Positions 1 to 7,664 of a stretch of 64,000 nucleotides of DNA are shown here, piece by piece; the stretch's first letter is position 1, and each line of letters starts with the position of its first letter. The notes under the pieces are model-generated. The model was not told the DNA's origin and searched no databases. It worked only from the letters and a program-made list of their open reading frames with translations. The DNA is taken from the NCBI RefSeq assembly GCF_902506265.1, contig NZ_LR733556.1:2598144-2662143 (forward strand), written 5' to 3'. The DNA is from Flavobacterium sp. 9AF. GTDB lineage: Bacteria > Bacteroidota > Bacteroidia > Flavobacteriales > Flavobacteriaceae. The position numbers were made by a program, and so were the translations under genes.

Positions 1-1676
1 ATTATATATAAATCTTGGCCTATAATTTCAAAGTCAATGATAGGATTAAATCTCCCAATGCTATTAATTTTTTGTATTCTACTTCCTTTGAGATTATAAA
101 TTTCATTGTTGGTACCCAAATAAATTTGATTATTAAATATTTTAATATGACTAAAAATTATTTTTTGATTTATGAAATTAAAAAGCTTATCCTTATTATA
201 AAACAATTTGCCATTATTTGTTATTCCCCATAATGTATCATTTTGATTGACAATTTTTTTAGCAAATACATTTTGATTATGATGTTGAATTTGTGAAATG
301 GTATTTTCTTTATCTATGCTAAATAATCCTTTGTTTGATGCAATATAAAGTGTTTCTTTTGATGCAGAATAAACACAAGATTTTGCACGTAAATTAGTAA
401 TGATATTCTTCTTTAGTATTTCTTCATTTGCAATAGAATGTATATCCATTTTTCCTGCATAACCTGTTGCAGCAATCCCTAGAGTAGTATCATTAATTTT
501 TGTAATTTCTTTTACAGAAGTGTAATTTCTATTAACTTTATTTTCTTTTATATTTTGTGCATAAAATCCATTACCAGTAAAAAAAATCCAATCTTTAAAA
601 GTTTTAAAGTCGAGATATAAGATGTGATTATTTTCGCCCGTATCAAAAAATAATTCTGTTTTTAAATCGAGAGAATGTGCATATATTTTTCCACTATTTG
701 TACCAGTATATATTTTTTTGTCTTTATTAGAAATACTTGAAAATTCGTCATTTTCTAAATAAAATTCGTGACTTGACAAGTCCTTTATTACATACATGCC
801 ATTAGTAGGTGATCCTATCCAAATAAAATTATTTGAATCATTAGTATAACTTGAAACATTTTTTCCTTCTAAAAAATGGGAATTTTGTAATGGTTTCATT
901 TGATAATCAAATCGGTAAATTCCATTTTTTGTAAAACACCAAATTTCATTAGGAAGTAAATACACATTTTGTAAAGTTTCTGGTAAATCCAAAAAGGATT
1001 GGGTATGTATTCCTAAATTATCTAAAATTATAAATGGCGTTTTTGGCGTACTACGATCTGCAAATGCAATATAACGATCATTTGAAAATGTAATTAAGGA
1101 TTTAAAATTTCTGTTGAGATTGCAAACCTTTTCTATTTTTTTTTGAGTAAGATGGTAACGGTAAACCACTTGGTTTCCATAATACAACCATTCGTCTATA
1201 AGGTGACAAAAAACAAAATTATTTCCTTTTATAAGGAGATTTTGCTTTAATGAAGTTAAATCAATTTGAACTATACCGTTATCAATTACTCTAAAAAGGA
1301 ACTTAGAATTCAAACTGTACGATTTAAAACCAGAACTTTCCTTCGAATGTAATTGTTTTAAGCTGTCATTTTCAACATAAAAAAAATATCCATCAAAAGA
1401 TTGATACCATATTCTCCCCAACTTATCTTCTTTAATGTAAGAACCAGACTTTGAAAGATTAGAAGAATTATCAAAGACTTGAAATGATTTACCATTAAAG
1501 CGTAATAAACCTATTTCTGAAGTACTCCAAATATATCCTTTTGAATCTTTATAAATGTCGTATATGTTTTCGGAAGGTAAGCCATATTGATGGTTTATAT
1601 TTTCAAAAAAAACTCCTTGTGCATACATAGTGGCACCAAGCAATAAATTGATAAAATTGAAAATAAACCTTTTCAT
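1..1676 (-). CDS. Propeller-type sensor protein, C-terminus cut by window edge
   Basis: The reading frame starts at ATG 1674-1676 and stays open to the left edge, giving 558 codons without a stop. It begins with a signal peptide (MKRFIFNF... ending near MYAQG). A typical Reg_prop repeat follows around residues 25-55 (LPSENIYDIYKDSKGYIW), and further WIGS/LYIAS/LWGIT-type blades recur through the rest. This is the periplasmic beta-propeller sensor of Bacteroidota two-component or one-component regulators. The output domain (histidine kinase, LuxR or LytTR) would lie outside the window, so the exact class is open. A TACATTTG box (1691-1698, minus strand) sits just upstream. No carbohydrate genes are next to it here; its targets cannot be told. 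Confidence 0.8.
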   Translation of the reverse strand, partial: MKRFIFNFINLLLGATMYAQGVFFENINHQYGLPSENIYDIYKDSKGYIWSTSEIGLLRFNGKSFQVFDNSSNLSKSGSYIKEDKLGRIWYQSFDGYFFYVENDSLKQLHSKESSGFKSYSLNSKFLFRVIDNGIVQIDLTSLKQNLLIKGNNFVFCHLIDEWLYYGNQVVYRYHLTQKKIEKVCNLNRNFKSLITFSNDRYIAFADRSTPKTPFIILDNLGIHTQSFLDLPETLQNVYLLPNEIWCFTKNGIYRFDYQMKPLQNSHFLEGKNVSSYTNDSNNFIWIGSPTNGMYVIKDLSSHEFYLENDEFSSISNKDKKIYTGTNSGKIYAHSLDLKTELFFDTGENNHILYLDFKTFKDWIFFTGNGFYAQNIKENKVNRNYTSVKEITKINDTTLGIAATGYAGKMDIHSIANEEILKKNIITNLRAKSCVYSASKETLYIASNKGLFSIDKENTISQIQHHNQNVFAKKIVNQNDTLWGITNNGKLFYNKDKLFNFINQKIIFSHIKIFNNQIYLGTNNEIYNLKGSRIQKINSIGRFNPIIDFEIIGQDLYI

Positions 1677-1690
1677 ATATATGATTTATG

Positions 1691-1698
1691 CAAATGTA
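1691..1698 (-). promoter_or_regulatory. -7 promoter box for the propeller sensor
   Basis: On the minus strand the sequence reads TACATTTG, which fits the Bacteroidota -7 consensus TAnnTTTG, about 15 bases upstream of the ATG at 1676. I found no convincing TTG -33 box. Confidence 0.5.
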
Positions 1699-1824
1699 AT
1701 TCATAAAGTTAATTTTAAAAGTGAATTTCACAAACTGAAATTCACCTTTCACCTTATTTACAACATGTTTTTTTCTGATAAACTAACAATTTTGCTCCAT
1801 TAAGTAATATAAAGTAAATTAAAT

Positions 1825-3042
1825 ATGAACGTAAAAGCATTTTTAGCCTTTGTGCTATTAGGAAGTTGTTTGCAAACAAATGCTCAATTGGGTGATTTTG
1901 TAAAAAATAAAATAAGCAAAAAAAAGGATAAAACAGAGAATTCTTCTGATTCTAAAGAATCTAAATCCGATTCTAAAATTAAAAAAAGCAAAAGTCCTTT
2001 AACGGTTCAAGTTCAAGAAGCGTTAGAGAATTTTAATTACGACGGAACTTTAACGGTAAAAAATGAAGATTGGACCAAGAATGAAGAAGTAAAAGATGCT
2101 AAAAAGATTTCAGGATATTACTATATATATTCACCAGTTTTTAATACGGTTGAAAAAGTATTTGTTCGTTGGAACGATTACACATACAAAAGTGAATCAA
2201 GGACCTTTCCTGGTATGAATGTGGTAACTTCTATTTGGACAAAAGAAAGCGCGGATAAATCATATATGCGTTACGATTTGTATCCTTACGAAAATAACTT
2301 ATTAAGTGCTCACGGATTATTGTATCAAATAACACCAGGAAAAATTTTAAGTCCAGAACAAGATATGTTTGTTTTGAATTATCCAAGAAATATGCGCGAT
2401 GATAAAGGTTGGATTAAAGATAATTATGATTTAAACACGCAAGAACCTTATCCTGATAGTAGAGTATCGAATAGTTATGATATATCTAATGAAGTAAATG
2501 GGTTTTTAAAAGAGCCTAAAAAAACATTATTGATTTTAGTTAAAGATATAAAACAATTAGAAGGTTTAACAGGTAAAAAGTTGATAGAAACAATTGAGAA
2601 AAAATACATTCCAAAAGAATATTTTTCTATGGCTGCTGCTGCAAGAGCTGGTAATCAAGCGAAACCAAAAGGAACAACTTCTGGTGAATTTTTTACTTCT
2701 AAGGAATGGTATACTACTGCTAAATCTGGAATGACAAATGATTTATCAGCTGGAAAAACAATTAAATATGGTTATGCTCCAAATGCAGGTTGGTTTACAA
2801 CCGTTCATGCCATTACAGGAGTGCCTTTGTATCAATCAGCTACCTATTGGTTTGTGGTAGAGCGTTCTCCAGAAGCTATGAAAAAGGATGTAAGAGGAAA
2901 GTATTATTTAATAGGAGCTAATTTAAGAAGAAAATATAATGGTTCAGGGTATGATAAGCCTTATTACAATGGATTTTCTTTTGCAGATCAAGATTTAACC
3001 GATGCAGAATTTGCAGAATTTAAAAAAATAGCTGTGAAATAA
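1825..3042 (+). CDS. Secreted protein of unknown function
   Basis: A 405-residue protein with a clear signal peptide (MNVKAFLAFVLLGSCLQTNAQ) followed by a Lys/Ser/Asp-rich stretch at residues 27-55, then a mostly polar globular region with many aromatic residues. I do not recognise the family. The start ATG is the first in frame and directly precedes the signal peptide. It is followed by a good intrinsic terminator (3059-3091), so it probably ends its own transcript. The divergent neighbour is the propeller sensor, but no functional link is visible. No lipobox and no T9SS tail are present, so periplasmic location is the simplest reading. Confidence 0.75.
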   Translation: MNVKAFLAFVLLGSCLQTNAQLGDFVKNKISKKKDKTENSSDSKESKSDSKIKKSKSPLTVQVQEALENFNYDGTLTVKNEDWTKNEEVKDAKKISGYYYIYSPVFNTVEKVFVRWNDYTYKSESRTFPGMNVVTSIWTKESADKSYMRYDLYPYENNLLSAHGLLYQITPGKILSPEQDMFVLNYPRNMRDDKGWIKDNYDLNTQEPYPDSRVSNSYDISNEVNGFLKEPKKTLLILVKDIKQLEGLTGKKLIETIEKKYIPKEYFSMAAAARAGNQAKPKGTTSGEFFTSKEWYTTAKSGMTNDLSAGKTIKYGYAPNAGWFTTVHAITGVPLYQSATYWFVVERSPEAMKKDVRGKYYLIGANLRRKYNGSGYDKPYYNGFSFADQDLTDAEFAEFKKIAVK

Positions 3043-3058
3043 GTTTTAAGTGTTAATC

Positions 3059-3091
3059 GAAAAAGCCTGTAATTTTTTACAGGTTTTTTTG
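3059..3091 (+). terminator. Intrinsic terminator
   Basis: The hairpin pairs AAGCCTGTAA with TTACAGG and is followed by seven T. It lies 17 bases after the stop of the 405-residue secreted protein. Confidence 0.8.
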
Positions 3092-3178
3092 TTTCACAAA
3101 CTCAAAAGAGGGTTTCACCTTATTCAAAATAAAATACAAATATGAATAGGAGAAATTTGTACTCAAAATAAGAATATT

Positions 3179-4804
3179 ATGAAGAAAATTTTACTTTTTT
3201 TAGTGTTGACTAGCTTAAATGTAGTAGCACAAACGCCTATTTATCAATACTCATTCAACGGTACTTTAAATGAAGCAACAAACATTACTGGAGCCGAATT
3301 TTATTCGCAAAATTCAACAATAGGAGCAACTTATCTTACCGATCGTCATGGTACAGCAAATGGTGCGCTTGCAAAAGTAGGTAATACGCATAATTATAGA
3401 GCTACCTTGCCTGCATTACCAGTAGGAACTTCTCCCAGAACAGTTTCTGTATGGGTAAAATACAACCACATTATCTCTACTAATCATACTTTTGGATTGT
3501 TTTTTTATGGAACTGAGAATCCAGGAAGAGGATTTGGTTTGCAACAAAGAAAAAATTATATGATTTCTTATTCATACGGTTATGACTATTCATCAGCGAC
3601 CAATGAAAGAAATTATATTAAATTGTCTACAGATCCACTAGACGGGTGGTATCATTATGTAATGACATTTGATGGAACTACTGTTAAAACGTATAGAAAT
3701 GGTAAATTAGTAATTGATACCGTTACTTCAGGTTGGACGACACTGTCAAATCTTTTTTATTTAGGAAAGCATTGTGCAAGTATGAATCAATATGATACTT
3801 ATTTGTTTGATGATTTGAAAATATATGATGTAGCTTTAACTGAAACACAAGTATTAAACAATTATATTCAGGAAAGTCCTTTAAATACTAATGATTTAGT
3901 GGCTTATTTTCCTTTTGAATCATCATTAAATTCACACGATAATGCACATAGTTTTACAAATATTCCTAGTATTCCTATTGGTGGAGATTATAATGGTGGT
4001 TATAGAGGGTCTGCACTTACATTAACTGGTGGTTTTGTAAACCAAACCTTAGATCAAGTAATTAATGATGATAATTTTACGGTTGCATTTTGGCAAAAAA
4101 GGGATGTTACCTTAACTAATTCTTATGAAACAAGTATCGAGTTGTTTAATTCTATGTATGTAAGACAGCGTTTTTATGGCGGTACACCAAAAGACAATTT
4201 TGGGTTGTTTTATAATTTTGGAAGCTCTAGCGGAGGTTCAGATTTAGAGGATTATGCTTTTTATGCTCAAGAAGACGGTTGGAATCATCATGCATTGGTT
4301 TTTAAAAATGTAGGAGGAACAAGAAGATTAACGTATTATATTAATGGCGATTATGCAGGAATACTTTATTTAGGTGCTGGTGATGTTTTGAATAAAATTT
4401 CGGATCAAATTTATTTAGGAACCGGTTTTGATAACCCTGCAAATGGTATGCCGATGTCTTCTAAAACAGCTGCAATAACTATGGACGAACTTTATTTTTT
4501 TAATAGAGCTTTAACGCAACAAGAAATTTTAGGATTGAAGTATCAAGCACCAGCTGCTTTATCTAGTGCAACATTTGAATCGGAAAATGTTATGTTGTAT
4601 CCGAATCCAGTTGATAATCAATTTGATGTAAAATTAAATAATGAGCAACTTAAGAAATTAACGGTTACTGATTTAACAGGTAAAAAAGTGTTTGAATCAA
4701 ATCGAGTTAACAATAATATTTCTCATTTGAATGCAGGAATGTATCTTGTAATTATAGAAACTGCATCTGGAAAAATTACGACAAGTAAGTTGTTGAAAAA
4801 ATAA
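3179..4804 (+). CDS. Secreted protein with two LamG domains and T9SS sorting tail
   Basis: 541 residues. A signal peptide (MKKILLFLVLTSLNVVAQ) is followed by two concanavalin A-like/LamG_3 domains at roughly 20-235 and 240-460. Each carries the family pattern of a DGWYH or DGWNHH core, a (R/I)NG turn and a final D-L/E-Y-F-x-x-A-L-T strand. The C-terminus (about 465-541) is a type A T9SS sorting domain: YPNPVDNQFDV, a TDLTGKKVFES turn, GMYLVIIET, and a basic end. It should therefore be exported through the type IX system and attached to the surface or released, and probably binds glycans or proteins. The partner is unknown; no glycosidase is adjacent. Confidence 0.85.
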   Translation: MKKILLFLVLTSLNVVAQTPIYQYSFNGTLNEATNITGAEFYSQNSTIGATYLTDRHGTANGALAKVGNTHNYRATLPALPVGTSPRTVSVWVKYNHIISTNHTFGLFFYGTENPGRGFGLQQRKNYMISYSYGYDYSSATNERNYIKLSTDPLDGWYHYVMTFDGTTVKTYRNGKLVIDTVTSGWTTLSNLFYLGKHCASMNQYDTYLFDDLKIYDVALTETQVLNNYIQESPLNTNDLVAYFPFESSLNSHDNAHSFTNIPSIPIGGDYNGGYRGSALTLTGGFVNQTLDQVINDDNFTVAFWQKRDVTLTNSYETSIELFNSMYVRQRFYGGTPKDNFGLFYNFGSSSGGSDLEDYAFYAQEDGWNHHALVFKNVGGTRRLTYYINGDYAGILYLGAGDVLNKISDQIYLGTGFDNPANGMPMSSKTAAITMDELYFFNRALTQQEILGLKYQAPAALSSATFESENVMLYPNPVDNQFDVKLNNEQLKKLTVTDLTGKKVFESNRVNNNISHLNAGMYLVIIETASGKITTSKLLKK

Positions 4805-4823
4805 GAATAGTAATCTAAAATAG

Positions 4824-4858
4824 AAAGGCGATTAAATATAATTTAGTCGCCTTTTTTA
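4824..4858. terminator. Bidirectional intrinsic terminator
   Basis: AAAGGCGATTAAAT pairs with ATTTAGTCGCCTTTT, with T-runs on both strands. It lies between the convergent LamG gene and the small secreted gene ending at 4870. Confidence 0.8.
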
Positions 4859-4869
4859 ATTTTAAACAA

Positions 4870-5283
4870 TTATTTATTTTGTTTCTTAGACTCATCTAAA
4901 GAAGTAATGCTTTCTTCTTTTTGAATGTCTATAGGGTTAACTACATTTCCAATAAAACTAGCCGTGTGATAACCTTTTGAATCTGTATAAACTACTTCAA
5001 TCGAAAAAACACCTAAAGCTGTTGGTTCTACAATTAATAAATTTTCATCATTTTTTCCAATTATTTTCAAACTTCCTAAATTCTTCTTGTTTTTAATTTG
5101 AGTTAGATTGGTATTCACACTCCATTCATAAGTATCTAATTTTTCAAAAGTATTTACTGAAAACGTTGTGGGTTGTCCTAAAATAACTGTAAAATAGCCA
5201 TTAATACTTCCATTATTTGATTGAGAAAATCCTGCTAGACAGAATCCAATTACTAAGGACATAGAAAAGATTAGTTTTTTCAT
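4870..5283 (-). CDS. Small secreted protein, tandem paralog A
   Basis: 137 residues from ATG 5281-5283. A longer frame (to 5322) exists, but the signal peptide MKKLIFSMSLVIGFCLAGFSQ begins at 5283 and the paralog next door starts at the same point. The mature part (NGSINGYFTVILGQPTTF..., YEWSVN..., GSLKIIG..., GYHTASFIGNVV) looks like a single Ig/PKD-type beta sandwich. It has no lipobox and no T9SS tail. It is clearly homologous along its length to the product of 5607-6020 and shares an upstream leader motif with it (5301-5333). Function unknown. Confidence 0.8.
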   Translation of the reverse strand: MKKLIFSMSLVIGFCLAGFSQSNNGSINGYFTVILGQPTTFSVNTFEKLDTYEWSVNTNLTQIKNKKNLGSLKIIGKNDENLLIVEPTALGVFSIEVVYTDSKGYHTASFIGNVVNPIDIQKEESITSLDESKKQNK

Positions 5284-5300
5284 ATTTTGAGGCTTTGTTT

Positions 5301-5333
5301 GTTCCATTAAGGTCTTGAACATTTATGCGACCT
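5301..5333 (-). promoter_or_regulatory. Conserved leader motif upstream of paralog A
   Basis: On the minus strand AGGTC, an 11-14 base spacer ending in GTTCAA, then GACCT and TGGAAC lie just upstream of the start. AGGTC/GACCT can pair as a hairpin, and GTTC/GAAC form a second nested dyad. The same arrangement occurs upstream of paralog B (6037-6067), so it may be an operator or a 5'-UTR element. Confidence 0.45.
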
Positions 5334-5523
5334 AATGCATTTTTAATAATTATTTTTATTGTTTTTTAACATTAAAATTGCATTTTGTTTTATAAATGTA
5401 ATAATATATTTTTGATTTTTTAACATATTTTTTTATTTTAATAAGATTAAGTGTTGTTTTTTGACGACAAATGGTTGTTTATAACTCGCTTAGGCATTGT
5501 TTTTTCTGCGCTTCTTATGTGAA

Positions 5524-5559
5524 TAAAAAAAAACGACCTCTAAAAAATCAGAGGTCGTT
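5524..5559 (-). terminator. Intrinsic terminator after paralog B
   Basis: On the minus strand AACGACCTCT pairs with AGAGGTCGTT and runs into about nine T. It separates the transcript of paralog B from paralog A, so the two genes are transcribed independently. The rest of the 5284-5606 gap is AT-rich; I see nothing else in it. Confidence 0.85.
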
Positions 5560-5606
5560 CAATACAAGAAAATTATTTATAGTTGTTTGTTAAGTTGATG
5601 CGTTTT

Positions 5607-6020
5607 TTATTTTAATTTCTTTTTTTCTTTTACTAAAGTTATTTGGTTTTGATTAGAAATCATTTCTGTAGGACTAACCACATTTCCCATAAATGTAGCC
5701 GTATGATACCCTTTTTCATCTATATAGGCTAAATGTATTGAAAATGAACCAACGGCTGTGGGCTCTATAGTTAGTGTTTTTTGTGTATCTGTTCCAATAA
5801 TTTTTAAGCTACCTATGGTCTGATTTTCAGTGGAAGTTAAATGATTGTTTATATCCCAATCATAACAATTTTCACATTGTGCATTTGGCGTGGCTGTAAA
5901 AGTGGTAGGTTGTCCTAAGATAATTGTAAAATACCCAGTAATCGTTCCGTCATTACATTGAGAGTAACCATAAAAGCAAAATCCAATTGCTAAAAAGAAT
6001 GATAAAGTAAAGTTTTTCAT
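5607..6020 (-). CDS. Small secreted protein, tandem paralog B
   Basis: 137 residues with signal peptide (MKNFTLSFFLAIGFCFYGYSQ). The mature domain aligns without gaps over most of its length to paralog A (shared NDGTITGYFT, ILGQPTTF, GSLKIIG, VGSF/SI, GYHTATFMGNVV). It differs by a CENCYDW cysteine pair where paralog A has DTYEW, so this copy could form a local disulfide. It is probably a periplasmic or surface beta-sandwich protein. The family is not one I can name. It has its own terminator (5524-5559) and its own copy of the leader motif (6037-6067). Confidence 0.8.
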   Translation of the reverse strand: MKNFTLSFFLAIGFCFYGYSQCNDGTITGYFTIILGQPTTFTATPNAQCENCYDWDINNHLTSTENQTIGSLKIIGTDTQKTLTIEPTAVGSFSIHLAYIDEKGYHTATFMGNVVSPTEMISNQNQITLVKEKKKLK

Positions 6021-6036
6021 AGTTTGGGTTGTTTCT

Positions 6037-6067
6037 GTTCCATAGGTCTTGAACGTTAAATTGACCT
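6037..6067 (-). promoter_or_regulatory. Conserved leader motif upstream of paralog B
   Basis: Minus-strand AGGTC, a spacer ending in GTTCAA, GACCT, then TGGAAC. This is the same order and nearly the same spacing as the element at 5301-5333. The remaining 6068-6340 region is AT-rich spacer in which I see no gene. Confidence 0.45.
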
Positions 6068-6347
6068 CATATTGTAAAGTGTATGAACACTATTAATTAG
6101 AATATGTAATCATTTTTTAATTAATAAAGTAAAAATAAAAACTATGATTAAAAAAAGTTTACAAGATTTTTGCCGATTTTGTTAAACTTTGTTTTGGGTG
6201 TTATCTTTATACATGTAATGTTTTAAAAAGCTTTTTTTGTAGTTATTTCCTAGTTAAAATGGAATAAAAATAATTTGCTAATGACTTTAAATGTTTTAAA
6301 TCGAATAAGAGGTAATTTATTATTCTTATATGTTTTCTTGATTGTAT

Positions 6348-6355
6348 TATCTTTG
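6348..6355 (+). promoter_or_regulatory. -7 promoter box for the cysteine desulfurase
   Basis: TATCTTTG matches TAnnTTTG, 16 bases before the ATG at 6372. Transcription would begin after the TTG at 6342, so it supports ATG 6372 as the true start. Confidence 0.6.
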
Positions 6356-6371
6356 TAATAATGTTTTAATT

Positions 6372-7493
6372 ATGACTAAAGTTTATTTTGATAATGCGGC
6401 TACAACAGCATTAAGAGAAGAAGTAATACATGAAATGGTTTCTGTATTAAATGAAAATTTTGGCAATCCATCTTCAACTCATAGTTTTGGTAGGAGTGCA
6501 AAAAGTGTTCTAGAATCATCTAGAAAAATAATAGCTAAGCAAATGAATGCTACAGCTTCAGAAATTATTTTTACTTCTGGTGCAACAGAAGCTACCAACT
6601 GGATTTTAAGAAGTGCAGTAAAAGATTTAGGTATAAAACAAATTATTACTTCTAAAATAGAACATCATGCTACTTTATATACGATTTTAGCCTTAGAAAA
6701 AGAATATGGTATTAAAATTAATTATTTGCCAATTTTAGATGATGGAAGTATTGATCTATCTATATTAAATGAGTCGATTGAATATGGAAGTCAAACCCTT
6801 GTTTCTTTGGTGCATGTAAATAACGAAACAGGTGAGATTTTATCTATTGACGAGGTGGGTAAAATTTGTAAAGAAAAGAAAGCTTATTTTCATTGTGATG
6901 CTGTGCAATCTATAGGTAAGTTTGTATTAGATATGAATTTATTAAATATCGATTTTATGGTAGCTACTGCGCATAAATTTCATGGGCCGAAAGGAGTAGG
7001 GTTTGCTTACATCAAAAAAAATACCATTTTGCAACCTATGATATATGGAGGTGAGCAAGAAAAAGGTTTTAGAGCGGGTACTGAAGCAGTACATCAAATT
7101 GTAGCTATGGCAAAGGCACTTGAATTGGCTTATTTGAATTTAGAAAAGGAGCAAAACTATATTGAAAATTTAAAAAAATATTGTTCCGAAACCTTAAAAG
7201 AAACATTCCCAGGTATAAAAATTATTGGTAATCACACTTTTTATAATATAATAAATGTTGTATTACCATTTGATTCTTCGAAAACCTCAATGTTACTTTT
7301 TTTATTAGATATGAAAGGAATAGCAGTTTCTAGAGGAAGTGCTTGTCAAAGTGGTAGTAATAAGCCTTCTCATGTTTTAGCTGAATTTCTAAGTTCAGAA
7401 GATCAATTAAAACCTAACATACGAATTTCTTTTAGCCATTTTAATACTAAAGAGGAAATAGATTATCTAGTTAGTGTATTGAAAGAAATTTGA
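6372..7493 (+). CDS. Cysteine desulfurase family protein (NifS/IscS-like)
   Basis: 373 residues from ATG 6372. PLP-dependent class V aminotransferase fold: the N-terminus VYFDNAATT is the family signature, SGATEATN binds the cofactor phosphate, and HVNNETGE and CDAVQSIGK follow. ATAHKFHGPKG holds the Schiff-base lysine. SRGSACQSGS carries the catalytic cysteine in a NifS/IscS-type loop. It would release sulfur from cysteine as a persulfide for Fe-S, thiamine or tRNA sulfur chemistry. No isc/suf genes are adjacent, so the acceptor is unknown. The gene is single, with its own promoter, and ends in an inverted-repeat element (7497-7659). Confidence 0.9.
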   Translation: MTKVYFDNAATTALREEVIHEMVSVLNENFGNPSSTHSFGRSAKSVLESSRKIIAKQMNATASEIIFTSGATEATNWILRSAVKDLGIKQIITSKIEHHATLYTILALEKEYGIKINYLPILDDGSIDLSILNESIEYGSQTLVSLVHVNNETGEILSIDEVGKICKEKKAYFHCDAVQSIGKFVLDMNLLNIDFMVATAHKFHGPKGVGFAYIKKNTILQPMIYGGEQEKGFRAGTEAVHQIVAMAKALELAYLNLEKEQNYIENLKKYCSETLKETFPGIKIIGNHTFYNIINVVLPFDSSKTSMLLFLLDMKGIAVSRGSACQSGSNKPSHVLAEFLSSEDQLKPNIRISFSHFNTKEEIDYLVSVLKEI

Positions 7494-7496
7494 TTA

Positions 7497-7659
7497 AAAA
7501 AGAAGCTGTCCAAAAAGTCTTATTTTTGTCATTCTGAATTTATTTAACTCCGTTGAATCCTCGATTTCGGAAACTAAAAATGGTAATAATCAGTGTTTTA
7601 AAGAAGCTGAAACAAGTTCAGCTTGACAAGATTGTATTTTTATGGACAGCCTCTTTTTT
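7497..7659. repeat. Palindromic dispersed repeat, copy 1
   Basis: The outer arms AAAAGAAGCTGTCC and GGACAGCCTCTTTT are inverted. Inside are GTCATTCTGAATTTATTT on the left and GAAACAAGTTCAGCTTGACA on the right, again imperfectly inverted. The element fills the space between two convergent stop codons, so it can serve as a bidirectional terminator. A second copy lies at 15228-15365. Confidence 0.75.
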
Positions 7660-7664
7660 GAATT

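Noticed and set aside
6342-6371. A longer start for the cysteine desulfurase (TTG 6342)
   Set aside because: It would place the start upstream of the TATCTTTG promoter box; the family begins at VYFDNAATT just after ATG 6372.
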